In this document: piece after piece, positions 34,761-46,239 of the stretch
Numbering within the stretch: the stretch's first letter is position 1
Layout of the letters: every line of letters starts with the position of its first letter
Source: Posidonia oceanica
Lineage: Eukaryota > Streptophyta > Magnoliopsida > Alismatales > Posidoniaceae
DNA: 64,000 bases
NCBI GenBank assembly: GCA_037176725.1
Contig: JAZBRS010000039.1
Span: 25,642,001-25,706,000, forward strand
Reading direction: 5' to 3'
Program-made: the position numbers and the translations under genes
The notes under the pieces: model-generated
Told to the model about the DNA's origin: nothing
Seen by the model: only the letters and a program-made list of their open reading frames with translations
Database searches by the model: none

Positions 34761-37743
34761 TCAGTGGCCAGACTCGCCGTTACGCTCGTGTCCACCATCT
34801 GGAGGCCTCAGCATAGGCTGTGCAACTGAAGACGCCGCCCCACTCTGGGTCCTCTCCTGAGACACCCATAGTACAGAGCGAACCATCTCAAGATGAGGAG
34901 AAGAGCGCGCCCTCGAAATCTGCTCAGCTGTCAGAGCCCTAGAATGCCCTGACCCCGCAGGAGCTGCAGCAACAGGGGCCGGCATCAGACCAGCTATATC
35001 AGAACCGGGAAGAACTGTCGTGACTGCCATCTCTATTTGCATCAGTCACGCCTCCATGTCCCGTAGCTGCTGTGCCCGAAAGTCACTCAACTGCAACAAG
35101 AAACAGCAAACCACATAGTCAAAGCAGTTTATCAGTAAGAAAGGCAGAAAAACTAGCTACAACTAAAGTATCAAAGTAGAACAGAAGTACCCTTCTCAAG
35201 GAGGAAGCCTCAAACTGAACCCTAGCCATGGCTGTGTCAGATGCAGCCACACAGGCCTCCAACTCCTGGATGCGGCTATCACGCTCCCACTCCACCTGAC
35301 TGAGACGCCCCTGTAGCTCCTCGGCACGCCCCAAGGCATCGTCTAGCTGGCTCTGAGTGGGACCGGTGGCTGGAGGTGTATGGATCAAATCTATCATCGC
35401 CTGAATCTGCACAATGAAACTATATGAGTTAGAGGACAGGTATTTACAATTACTTAAAGTAAGAAAAGTGTGGTAGTACCTCTGAATCGTGAGCCCAGAC
35501 CTCCTCAGCAAGTATGCCCTCAGCACGGGAAGCAGCTAGACCTGTGGTGGCAGCAGGGGCAAGCTCTGCACTTGTCGAGGCACCCTCGGCCTATATCAAA
35601 GCAAAGACAACAGTTAAACAAGTAGAAACAAGCACAAACAACTGAAAAGAGGAAACAAGACTCACTCGTGCTCGAAGTTCGTCCATCTAGGGCAAGAGCT
35701 CATCCCTCTCCCGCACTAACTCCGCAACTCTCAAGGAGTGCTGCTGCTGTTGAGTCCTAAACGCCTCAGTCATCCCGTCGGAGGCGTCCATCTGCGCAAA
35801 CAAGGGAGATGTGTAAGCAAATGAACAAGTAAAGGAGCAGTAAAATAAAAGAACACCAAAAGGAGTTGCTTACCAGCTCATCAATGCGGCTGTGGGCAGT
35901 CACCAACTCCCACTGAAGGTCACCAACACTCGCACCAGGACCAACGCCCATCAGTACGTTGGAGCGACCATAAAAGACGGCACGGTGGAAGACAATCAGA
36001 TGACCAAACTTAGAATCAAACCAGGTCCTCCACGCTGCCTCTGTCTCTACCGAACCATCAGAAAGGGGCGCTGTGCCACCCGAGCGCTAGTTCTTGAGCT
36101 GCTCTGCAAACCGCTGAGGAGCATCAGTCCAACCTCCCCTAGTAGATCCTAAAGAGCAATCCGCAAGACCAGACACTGGGACAACCTGCCGAAGGCCAAA
36201 CTGTCGCAGGACACGGCCCACCTGGCTGTAGTAGCATTGGAAGAGGGTAAAGAGCCAGCACTCCCAAAAAAACAAGTGGGAACCGTGCACCACAGGCTCC
36301 TCAGCGGCATGCTCGTCCTCAGAGTAGGGTCTACAGACAACCTACAAGCACAACTCAGTCAGAAACCAACAAACTGTGCAGGGAAAGAAGGGTCTAAACA
36401 TTGAAACTTACCCACTCCTCTGGGAGGATCTCTATCAGGAAGCAGCCCAGATGCCTCACAGGGCGAAGCCGCTCTGGAGCCAACTGCATGTCACTCCACC
36501 GTCGAGCCCGGGGAAACTCGACGGGGCCATCTCTTGGGACTCCCGAGCAGTTGTAGAAAGCCGAGGCGCACTCAGAGACACTCGCCTGCCGATGTGAACC
36601 CAGCGTGCTATGTACTCTAGGACCATCCTCTCATCTCGATCACCGTCTTTCTTGTGAACACGGATCGGAGGGGTCAGAACTGCATCAGCCTGGACAACTA
36701 GCTCCTGATTCTGCAGACATGGACAACGATTGATGGGATACAGCACTAATGATGTGGCACCCACCAGGACATGCTCAAGGTCACTATGAACTGTGCCAAT
36801 CACCCGCACCTTATGAGCTCCAGGCAGCTTCAGAACAAAGTCAAAATCCTACAGTGACAAGCGTCCAAGGCGGAGAACACAGTCATGGAAGCTCAGGCCG
36901 GCAAAATCTGTATCACAGCAATAATGAGACACGAACCACATGTGCAGCAGTAGTGGAGAGCCAAAGAACTTCCCTGAACAAGAGGCACTAGTGAGCCCCT
37001 CCATGGTGTAAGCCAATACAGCAGGAGCCAAGCACAAGTCTGGACGAATAGCCACCAACATCAGGAGATCCACATGGTGAAGATCCATTGTGAAATTTGC
37101 GTCTACAAACAAGGCAAGGGCACTGACTGCTACAAACATGCACTTCCTCAGCTCAGTCTCAGCAAGTTGCTTGGTGCTAAGAACCTCCCACAGGCCTCGA
37201 AGAAAGAGTCTCCCCGAGTGCATTAAAGCCTTGCTAGCCTCCTGATCCATTGCTAAATACCCACCTATCATCTTGGAGCCCACTGTCTCAACAGAAATGG
37301 CAAAGCGATCATCTGCTGGTTTAGTAGATTCCACCGCCAACCCAAGTAAAGAAGACACCTCCTCACATGTGATCAAAGTCTCCCCACAAGGAAGGTTGAA
37401 AGTGTTGGAGGAGCCATTCCAGAAAGCCATTAAAGCATGCAACAATGGCCAAGGCACAAGCGTGTGAATCAGATCAAGTAGTTTGTCGAAACCACTACAC
37501 CTGAAGAGATGCTTGTTATCCTCTGCTCGATTGATCAAGCCAGCCACCCATGGCAGAGTATACCAGAAAGAATTGTGGAAGTCCAGGCATCCCATGAGGT
37601 TCACTATGGCCTAAAGAAGCAACATTCAGAGGCAAAACCACAAGAAAAGCATGCAATGACAAAAAGGGACAAAAAGGACAACATACCTGGTCATCCCGGA
37701 TAGCTTTCATCAAATGGTTAGGGATATCAACCACCCTCTTCAC
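34761..37743 (-). pseudogene. Antisense multi-exon PMD/coiled-coil gene inside B
   Basis: Runs opposite to gag-pol. Inferred exons on the minus strand: 37687-37743, 36412-37610, 35874-36341, 35666-35791, 35479-35590, 35191-35406 and 34761-35090. Each junction has GT (GTATGT, GTAAGT, GTAAGC, GTGAGT, GTACTA, GTACTT) and AG. Introns are 70-100 bp and all six are phase 0. Exon 2 encodes a plant-mobile-domain-like region (FWNGS..TF..GETLITCEEV..LLGL). Later exons encode Gln/Glu/Arg-rich likely coiled coil (RAEELQGRLSQVEWERDSR). Damage: TAG near 36850 (Gln), TAG near 36089 (Trp or Gln), TAG near 35690 (Gln), TGA near 35047 (Arg), and a frameshift near 36560. The start is unresolved: the open frame begins without ATG. 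Function unknown; it resembles plant PMD genes in nuclear silencing or development. Confidence 0.65.
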
Positions 37744-38847
37744 TTGGAAGGTCGAAGAAGAGAAGGAAGGAAGGAAGCTTCATGATCAAGAAAAGGGGTT
37801 TACTTGTGTAGAATGCTTCCTGAAAAGCAAGGACGGCCGTCTTTTATCTCCCCTTATCAAAAGAATCAGGGTTTAAAACGGTTTCAGGACTAAATAAGCC
37901 AGGAGATCGCGCGTCGCCCTAACAACCGGCGACTAGCTTAGCCGCCCAATGAAGAGGCAACTAACCCATCAAAACAGACCTTCTGCTACAACCCAGCATC
38001 CCATCCATTCGAGGTGACGCTACCTTAGAACTGCGAAGCCAAGGAGTGAACTCTTGCCTTGAGTTTACGCACCATCCGCCGCAACCATTGTGAACACCGG
38101 ACGACACATCGGATTAGCAAGTGAGGGGTTCACTCCCTCACCTGGTTCTCTTTGCACAGAACCTCCTTACTTGCCAAATCTAGCTATGGGATGACGGTCC
38201 TTTCCAGAGAGTGCTGGTCACACTTGAGGACGAAAAACGCTTGACCACAACGAATTGCATTCATTCATTTTGCATATGTCCATATGGTTTGGGACCAACT
38301 GTACCCCGCCGGCCTAACCTAGCATATGGACCGTTCATTGCATCGTGTGTTGACCTTGCATCTACATTTGTTTGTTTGAATCATGCATCCATGCATTTTC
38401 TCATATCATTCGAAGTGGAGCATGGACGGAGCATTGTTCTTCAAGAGTGTTAGAAACCCTTTAGGCATGTGATTCTCCTAGAGCCAACCCAGTTCATACC
38501 TATCCTCTTATCAATTCCAATCTGAGTGAAGTCTCAAACAAGATGCCGCACTCTCCTTTCGATCGCGGTGGAATGACATCCTGTGATTTCCTCCTTAGTT
38601 CTTGCCCCGTTGGAACACCTCTACATGATTGACCTGGTCTTGACTTCGACTACGACACAAGTTCCGAAACCGACTTGACCCCTCCATGCCTGAGTCTCCA
38701 ATTTGATGGCAATTTAAACCCACTTTTTATCTTTCCTTTGGCTACTTCAGTAGCAAATTGTTTGAGATGGAGCTCCCATTTTCAGGAAATGCTCAATAGG
38801 ACATCGTTCTTAACTTGGAATCGATATTGTACCAAGATCAACTCCAA
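37744..38847 (-). other. B tail between antisense gene and PPT
   Basis: No gene. For the antisense gene this is the upstream side; GATAAAAG on the minus strand (about 37831-37838) is a weak TATA-like match. GGCGACTA/CGCCC motifs near 37910-37950 resemble those in B's LTR. Confidence 0.4.
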
Positions 38848-38858
38848 GGAAGGGCATC
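38848..38858 (+). promoter_or_regulatory. Polypurine tract of B
   Basis: GGAAGGGCATC immediately precedes the LTR start TGTAGATATCC. It shares GGGCATCTG with the PPTs of A, C and D, linking B to the same wider group. No enclosing stem like theirs is seen. Confidence 0.75.
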
Positions 38859-38904
38859 TGTAGATATCCTATTTTCGCATTTTTGAGAGTTCTTTTAAGG
38901 ATAG
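38859..38904 (+). mobile_element. First 46 bp of B's 3' LTR
   Basis: Matches 23366-23411 of the 5' LTR apart from two or three substitutions, ending ..AAGGATAG where C begins. The 5' LTR continues with AAACCTTGAGG, which should reappear on the far side of C. Confidence 0.85.
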
Positions 38905-39202
38905 TGTAGCGATCCCGATCGGAATCAGGCTCGCTAATTAGCGGCGATTGGATCCGAGGAAGAGGCTCAACTCGAAAACACTTAAAATCGAGGAGAAAAG
39001 GGAAAGATAAGACAAATCAGAGTCGCCACCATGTCTATTAACGGGAGACAAGGAAAACCGGGGGAAATGCGCGAATTAACGCGCAAAACCAAGCAAGAAA
39101 TGCAAAGCAGAGCAGTGCAAAGGAAAACAAATGCAAATGAATGCAAATGAGATGACTCTAGCCTAGGATAAGGGCAATATGGTCATTGCGGGCCAAAAGA
39201 CA

Positions 39203-39272
39203 GGGCAAGGACTCCTGTTACGTGCGGGGAAGGTGTTAGGCACCCCCGACACGCCCGAGAATCGGTCTTTCT
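39203..39272 (-). promoter_or_regulatory. Family-conserved LTR block, C 3' LTR copy
   Basis: Near-identical to the blocks in A and D although the rest of the LTR differs. GGTG TTAGG CACC forms a stem, extendable with GGGG/CCCC. Confidence 0.7.
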
Positions 39273-39539
39273 AGGCTTACGCTCGCATATGCAGGGAAAT
39301 GCAGGATTGAATGCCTATGTGCCTATGAATGCTTAAATGAATGCTCAAGGAGTGCTCTAAGTGGGAAAATGCAAGGCAGAGAAGTAAACGTGCTCTCTAA
39401 ATGCTCAGCTACGCTGTCTGTGTTCCGAACCAGGCGAAACCTAGCTCGTGAGAACTCCAGACAGTAAGCATCATAGCCCTATATGCAAATGCAGACGAGA
39501 AAGCAAAACAGCGTTAAAATCATGCAATGCGATCGACAT

Positions 39540-39960
39540 GCAAGAGAAAACGGCGTAAAACGCGCAAAACGAAGCGAGAAACAAGAATGCACGCAAAACG
39601 ATGCGAAAGAGCGAAACCGGTGCGCAAAACAAGCGAAAAAAAGTAAGGCGGCACGCAAAACGAGACAATAAAACAGAATGGTACGCAAAACGATGCAAAA
39701 AGAACGAAACCGGCACGCAAAGCAAGCGAAAAACAAGACGGGCGCGAAACGAGGCAAGAAAGCAGAATGGCACGCAAAACGGTGCGAAAAGAACGAAATC
39801 GACGGGCAAAATGAGCGAAAAAGCAAGGCGGCACGCAAAACGAGACAACAAAACAGAATGGCACGCAAAACGATGCAAAAAGAACGAAACTGAGCACGCG
39901 AAATGGTGCCAAAACAAGACGGGCGCGCAAAACGGTGCCAAAACAGCGGAACAAAACCCC
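39540..39960. repeat. GCAAAACGATGC-type tandem run in C's LTR
   Basis: Nested 28-30 bp units (CACGCAAAACG, then GCGAAAAAGAACGAAACCGG) with higher-order copies. The 5' LTR copy (61568-62015) has one extra 29-bp unit near 61968-61996. That is a slippage difference between otherwise near-identical LTRs. Confidence 0.8.
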
Positions 39961-42900
39961 GGAAAAGCTATGCGAATGCTAATGCAAAGAAAAAGATCAG
40001 CAGAAGCCAAAGAGAGGTAAGACAGCGCGTGTGTGAGAACAGACGCTGTTCGGGGCCGCACAGAGCAGGTGTAAAGACCTGCAAAGAGGAGAGTGAGCAA
40101 ACGGAGGGATTACCGCCTCTTTGTGACCGTTTCCCACTAAACCGCTCCACGGTGTGTCTCGCACGCTGCCCAAAGCTCGCGATGCGATCGGATCGTGGAA
40201 AAGGGGGAAGAAAGTCACATTAAGTGGCAAATCCAGGGAAAACACAACACAAAACACTCAAGAATGCGCGAAACGGGGATTGGAATTGATAGACAAGAAG
40301 GGGAGGTCCTATTTACATGCTCCAAGAGACCGAAAGCGAAAACGAAGCAAACTATGCAAACGGCATGCGATTGAATGCAATGCAAAGGTTCAGGAGGGCA
40401 TACCTGGAAATCCTGGGGTCTGATCTGAAATCTGCTTGGTCCGTGCTGAAGAGCGCTTCGCTGCAGTCGCCTGGGCAGCTTGTTTAGGAAGATCCAACGG
40501 CCGGATTGAAAGATATCGTAGCTTCAGGGCGGAAAGGCCAGAACAGGAGAGAAGAACAGACCTAGGTGTTCAGGAGGTCCTAGGGGTGTGCAAAAGGGTC
40601 CTCCCAGGTGGATGGGAGCTGAGGGGGCTCTGGTGTGTGCGAAAGAAACTTAATGCAAAACTACATGAATGCAAATGCATGCAAGGTGCCAGAAAAGACA
40701 AGGAGGAAGACTTTTTAGAAAAAAAGGAGTTCAAATGCTATTTTAAAAAAAGAAAAGGGGCTTAAATGCAAATTTTTGAAAAGGATGGGGCTTACAGGCA
40801 GGGATTCTGAGAACAGGAGGTGGCAGAGGGTAGTTTTGCAAAAAATAGGCTTCAGAACACAGCTTTTAAAAGTTGGTATGTATCAGAGGAGGTTTTGACA
40901 GCGAAGGACAAGCAAAAAGCAATTTTTTAAAACATGAGGGGCTAAAGTGTAATTTTTCCAGAAAACAGGGTCCTGGGGAGTCTGGGAATGCAAGTGGAGG
41001 GTCTATATGCAATTTTATAAGAATAGGAGCTAAGATGCAACTTTAGGGGCAAAACGGTCTTTTTACATGACTTTAAGGGGATGCAAGGACCTATATGTCA
41101 TTTTTAAATCATGCAAGGGTCAAGTATGCAATTTTAGATGCAAAATGTGTTCTGAAATTACTGACCATGGACTGACATGCAATTTTTTGAAAGTGCAAGG
41201 TTGAAAATACAATGCAATAAGCTAAGATGCATGCAAAATGATCATTATGCATTTAAAATGGACCTAGATGCAAAAATGAAAAATCAGAGGGGCAAACATG
41301 CAATACAGTAAGCAAACAATCTAGATTAAGACCTAGGTTCTACATTACAATGGATCAGACAGCAAAAATGAAAAAAAACAGGGATATAGAATGCAATGCA
41401 ATAAGGCAAACCATGCATATTAAAATTACATGAACTACTGTAGGACCTGGATGCAAATATTGAAAGTATAAGGGCTGAAACGAAATTTTTTATAACTAGC
41501 AAACACAGTAAGTGGACTTTCATGCAAATATTGAAAACTATAAACAGATCCTGCAATTTAACATGGTTTTAGATCAAAATAACATAAGTTTAAACATGCT
41601 TTGGACTTAAACGCAATAATCAAAAACTTAAACGAAAGAAATGCAATGTAAGAAAAATTACCTAAGTTAGCAAAAGAAAGGAAAAGAAGGGGAGGACTTA
41701 CAGTGGAGGGGGGGCCGAACTTCGCCGGCGATTCCTCCAGGCCGGTGGAGGAGGGGTGATGCGAGGCGGCGGCAGGCGGGGGGGGAACCGGCGTGACGCG
41801 GCGGAGGCGGAGGAGGTCTGCGGCGGAGCTTCGGTGGAGGCGGGCGCGCGTGGGGAGCTGCTGTCCTTGCAGTTCCGGCGACCGGTGCCGGAGAAGAAGG
41901 CAACTCCGGCGAGTCTTTGCGGGCAGCACAGGTGACGAAACACCTCGGGGAAAAGCCGAGGAGCAAGAGGGCGACGAGGGGAATCCGAGGGTAGTTTGCC
42001 TCGACCCTTTCGCACGCCGGAACAGCCCACCCACCTGGGTGGGTTTCGGTCGGCCGGAGGAAGGTGGAGACGGCAGAGGACGGCGGCTGCTGGTGTGGGG
42101 GCGGTTCGGGGGCGTCGCCGGAGGTCCAAGGAAGATGACGGAGGTTCCAGAAGTGTCTTCTACGGCCTGGAGCAAGATCTGGTTCAGTGGAGGCTCAACT
42201 GTGAAGGCCGAGGTGGGTGCGGCGTTGTGCGGCGTTCCAGGCCGAGGCGAAGGCACGGGCGGCTAGGTGGTTGCTTGGGGAGTGCGTGGGAGGAATCGGA
42301 AGTGAATTTCACTGAGTATGGAGGAAGATATGGGAGTTTGAAGTTTTTGGCAAAAATGAGGACCCAAGTGTTTGTAGTGGACTGTGAGGAGTGTGGGAGG
42401 TTTTAGGACGCAATCTTGGGTGGCTTGGGAAGGTGGTTGCTTGGTGAGTCTGATGGCAAAGTTCTGGGATTTTAGGAGGCTCGTGGTGGTGGGTTTGCAA
42501 GGAAGAAGGTCGCTCTGAGCTTGTTTGGGTGCTGGCTACTTCGGGGAAGAATTCCGGCAAGGATTGGGGGTCTTTTTCGGTTCTGGAAGAAGGGTGCGAG
42601 AGCTGGTGACTTGGTCTATGCAAGTGTGCTGGCCGAATCCCTTTCTGGTTCCAAGATCTCAAGTTTTGTTGCCTCAAAGTTGCTGGTTTCCAACAGTCAA
42701 AGGGAGGGCATGGGTCTCTGTTTTCTGCCACCATTGGCAGGGCATGGAGGGAATGGTCTTGGTCGTGGGTCGTGGGTGATGGTGGGAGGTCAAGGTGGTG
42801 TCAGGGAGGTTTGAAAAAAAAGAAAACCAATGGGGAGAGGTGTTGTCGTTTGCAGGTTGTGAGAGAGGAGGAGAGTGGAAGAAGAAGAAGGGATGGAGGG

Positions 42901-44676
42901 AAGAAGAAGGAGTTGGGCATGGGCTGGGCCTTGAGCACAGTAGTAGAAAAGAAATTAAGAAAGAAGGAAAGAAGGAGGGGTAGAAAAGAAAGGGAAGAAG
43001 GAAGAAAAAGAAAGAAAGAGGAGAAAGAAGGAAGAAAATAAAAATAAAAAATAAAAATAGAAAAGGATGGGAAGAGTTTTTAGAATGGTTGTGTTTAGGT
43101 TAAGATTTTAATTAGGTTTTTTAATGATTGTTTTGGGTTAATTAGTGTGTTTTAGGATTGATTAGGGTTTTAGGGTTTTGGTTTTGCTTTTAATTAGTTT
43201 TTACTTGATTAAGTGTTTGTTAAATCTTTTTAAATTGTTTTAAAAATCGTGCTTTTCTTGTTGAGCATTTTAGGATATTGATTAGGATTGTTTAGGATTT
43301 ATTTTTGTATTAATTAGGATTGTTTTTAGGTTTTTAAGTTTTAGTCTTCTTGGGGTTTTTCTTTCTTAAGTCTTTTGGATTAGGTTTTTTTAATTTTTAT
43401 TTGCTGACTTTTCTTGATGTTTTTTAATTAGGTTTCTCTTGTTTGATTAAGAGTCTTCAAGTCCTTTTGATGTGTTCTTCATTCTTTTTAATTGAGTTCT
43501 CAAATTGTTTTCCTTAAGTTTGTTAAGTTAAGCTTTTTCTTTCATTAATTACTTATCTTAGTGTTCTTAATTGTTTCACTTCTCTTTTAGGGTTTATTTT
43601 TTAATTCTTTTGGTAGGGTTTTTATTTTTGGTGGGTCTTGATTTTGTTTTAGTTTTTTCCTAAATTTTTGGGTATTTTCTTTTGGTTTGTTTTGCATTTT
43701 TTAGTTTGCATGCTTGATTTTCTTTTTAGCCTGATTTAGTTAAGTTTAAGTTTTTTAATTGATTGCTTAATGTTTTTTAATTGTTTTCCTTAGAGTTCTG
43801 GTTTGTCTCTTTTATGTTTTGGAATTTTATGGATTTTTAGGGGTTTTTATGGGTTTTTGCAAAAGAAAGAAAAGGAAAAGAGAAGGAGGAAGAAAATGGA
43901 AAAAGGGAGAAATAAAAGGGAAAGAGATGAGTTGGAGGGAAATGATTTTTTAAAATTCAGAGAAAAGGCTAAAAATAAAATAAAAATAGGAATAAGATAG
44001 AGAAGGGATAGAAGCACAAAGGGGGCCCACAGCCAAGCCAGGGAAAGGGCAAAAAGGGGATGAAAAGGGAGATGATAATCAGGAGAGAGAGAGGAGAGAG
44101 AAAATGATAATCCTGGAGAGAGAAAAGGATAATTTGGGTGAAAGGAAGGCTTAGAGGTCTCAGAATGGGGTGGAAATTGGTGAGTGGGTAGTCTAGGGCT
44201 TAAGGTATTAGGTCTAAGGTTTTGGTTTGATTCTAAGAAGGTTTTGGAGGGGTTTCAAGGTGTAGAAAAAGGGGAAATTCACCTAGGTTTTCGAGGGTTT
44301 TTGGGAATGGGTTAGGTTTAGAAATTTCTAGGTTCTAGAGTAGGTTTGTTGAGTGGGTGGTGGTGGATTTTCCTATGGATTCTGGTCAAGTTTTGAGCTC
44401 GGGAAGAGGGGTAAAGGCTTAGGTCAAGTTGGCTAGTTTTGAAGGGTAAAAAGGAGGGTTAGGGTTTGGGTTTGGCTTGGGTTTTGAATGGTTTGAGGGT
44501 AAGGTTTTGGGATGGTTTCAGGGTAAGGTTTTGGGGTTAGAAAACGGGTGTGGTTCTAGGTTTGGCTTTGAGGTTTGAGCTGGAGTTTTGATTTGGGAAG
44601 AAGGATGAAGAGAAATGTGCGATTTTGGGTTTTTCCTAGCCGCCAGAGAGGTCCGCCGATTCAGCCTTGTCGAAAT

Positions 44677-44752
44677 GGGGTGTCAACAGATGCCCCTCCC
44701 TGAGCGAGGTCAAGGGGACCGAGACCGCTGCTCAGGGTTGACAAGACACCCC
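44677..44752 (-). promoter_or_regulatory. PPT within a conserved stem (C)
   Basis: The PPT (element sense TCAGGGAGGGGCATC) is at plus 44689-44703. GGGGTGTC (44677-44684) pairs with GACACCCC (44745-44752), and CCCTGAGC (44698-44705) pairs with GCTCAGGG (44730-44737). Arms and spacing are the same as in A and D, while the connecting loop differs. Confidence 0.85.
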
Positions 44753-45255
44753 ATTTGACCGGAGGGCCAAAAGATTTGCTATTGGCGTGAGTTACTTATT
44801 CGGCAGATGCACCGAACGTCGTAGCCCATTGCCGCAGTGCAAGATGCTGGGTGCAGTTGAATGATGCTAAGTATGCAATGCATGCTAATGCGATGCAAAA
44901 GTTAGTACAAAAGTTAGTGCAACTAGAAGAGATGCTGATGCCACGCAAGTGATGCTGATGATGTTAAATTAATATGCAATGCTAGCTGAGAAGGCACGGA
45001 GATGATGCAAGAGAGAAGATAAAAGGACGCGATGTGGCGCGAGGATCTGGCAGGGAGGCCAAACTCACGCGACAAAGTGAGGGGAAACAGGGTGCAGCTT
45101 GTCCCCGTCTGGGGAACAAGCCAGCAGGAAAGAAAAGAGTGCGAGGGGAGAGAGGCCAACTCTCCTATCGCAGAAAGGGGGTGCGTGACTTTGTCTTCCT
45201 GGGACAAGGTTACGCCGAAAAAAAAAAAAAATGATAAGGTGACGGGCTTATCGTC
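44753..45255 (-). other. C 3' UTR between PPT stem and arrays
   Basis: ATGC-rich spacer with decayed family motifs (GTGAGTTACTTATTCGGC near 44785, GATGCTGATG near 44930-44960). An A-run lies at 45219-45230. No gene. Confidence 0.5.
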
Positions 45256-46160
45256 CGGATAGTTTACGGTCCTATCAACCGGGAGTGACAGTTTACGGTC
45301 CTGTCAACCGGAGCAGTTGTGAGTGATAGTTACTGGATATCAGCCGTATAACATGGTTGTGGGTGATAGTTTAGGAGTATCAGCCTAACGACAGTTTACG
45401 GTCCTGTCAACCGGTGGATAGTTTACAGACCTATCAACTGGAGCGACAGTTTACGGACCTGTCAACCGGAAACCACAAACCATGAGTGATAGTTACTGGA
45501 TATCAGCCGTATAACGCAATGCCGGATAGTTTACAGTCTATCATCTGGAACGACAGTTTACGGTCCTGTCAACCGGCGGATAGTTTACAGACCTATCAAC
45601 TGGAGGATAGTTTACAGTCCTATCAACTGGAAACGGCATTGCGAGGGACAGTTACTGGATGTCAGCCGTATAACATCATTGCGCGTGGTAGTTTACAGTC
45701 CTACCAACTGGTGGATAGTTTACAGACCTATCAACTGGAGCGACAGTTTACGGTCCTGTCAACCGGCGGATAGTTTACAGACCTATCAACTGGAAACGCG
45801 CAATGATGAGGGATAGTTACTGGATATCAGCCGTATAATGCAATTGCTGGTGATAGTTTAGGAATATCAGCCTAACGACAGTTTACGGTCCTGTCAACCG
45901 GCGGATAGTTTACAGACCTATCAACTGGAGGATAGTTTACAGACCTATCAACTGGAAACCGCAATTGCAAGGGACAGTTACTGGATGTCAGCCGTATAAC
46001 GTAATTGCACGCGATAGTTTACAGACCTATCAACTGGAGCGACAGTTTACGGTCCTGTCAACCGGCGGATAGTTTACAGACCTATCAACTGGAAAAGTGC
46101 AATTACGAGGGACAGTTACTGGATGTCAGCCGTATAACACAACTGCGGGCCAACCATGGA
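45256..46160. repeat. Array 1 of C: hairpin modules of 25-30 bp
   Basis: More than thirty modules of the form GATAG-TTTACAGAC-CTATC, GACAG-TTTACGGTC-CTGTC, GGTAG-TTTACAGTC-CTACC, and GATA-GTTACTGGA-TATC or GACA-GTTACTGGA-TGTC. The arms change together while the loop stays the same. Modules are arranged into higher-order units of about 180 bp separated by GCAATTG-like linkers that also come in inverted pairs. Confidence 0.9.
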
Positions 46161-46239
46161 TCGGCCAGAAGATAGTTTAGGTTATCAGCCTGAGAGTGAT
46201 TGATTGTTGATAGTTTCGGATATCAGCCTAGCACGAGTG

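Larger units (their letters stand above)
23366..38904 (+). mobile_element. Element B: decayed Tat-type retrotransposon with antisense gene, split by C
   Basis: In order: 5' LTR, PBS, structured leader, gag, protease, RT/RNase H/aRNase H/integrase, a 1.5-kb A-rich spacer, an antisense gene, a tail, PPT, and 46 bp of 3' LTR before C interrupts it. The 3' LTR start (TGTAGATATCCTATTTTCGC) matches the 5' LTR start with one difference in the first 20 bases. The original element was about 17 kb. An antisense ORF between pol and the 3' LTR recalls maize Grande elements. Confidence 0.85.
38905..44688 (-). mobile_element. 3' LTR of element C (5784 bp)
   Basis: Plus-strand ends are TGTAGCGATCCC and GGTGTCAACA, so in element sense it runs TGTTGACACC to GATCGCTACA. 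Contents left to right: conserved end block (39203-39272), GCAAAACGATGC tandem run (39540-39960), ATGCAATTTT-rich region (40640-41660), GC-rich island (41690-42260) with an element-sense CACT|GTAAGT donor-like site near 41700, purine-rich stretches (42810-43040, 43860-44130) and a T-rich stretch (43080-43800). The ORFs inside are compositional. Confidence 0.9.

Noticed and set aside
41558..42406. Arg/Pro-rich ORFs in the LTR GC island (also 7031-7366 and 63725-63988)
   Set aside because: Open in several frames on both strands because of GC content, and not frame-conserved between C and D.
45256..46160. CRISPR-like array of repeats and spacers
   Set aside because: Modules vary, there are no unique spacers of constant length, and the context is a plant retrotransposon 3' UTR.
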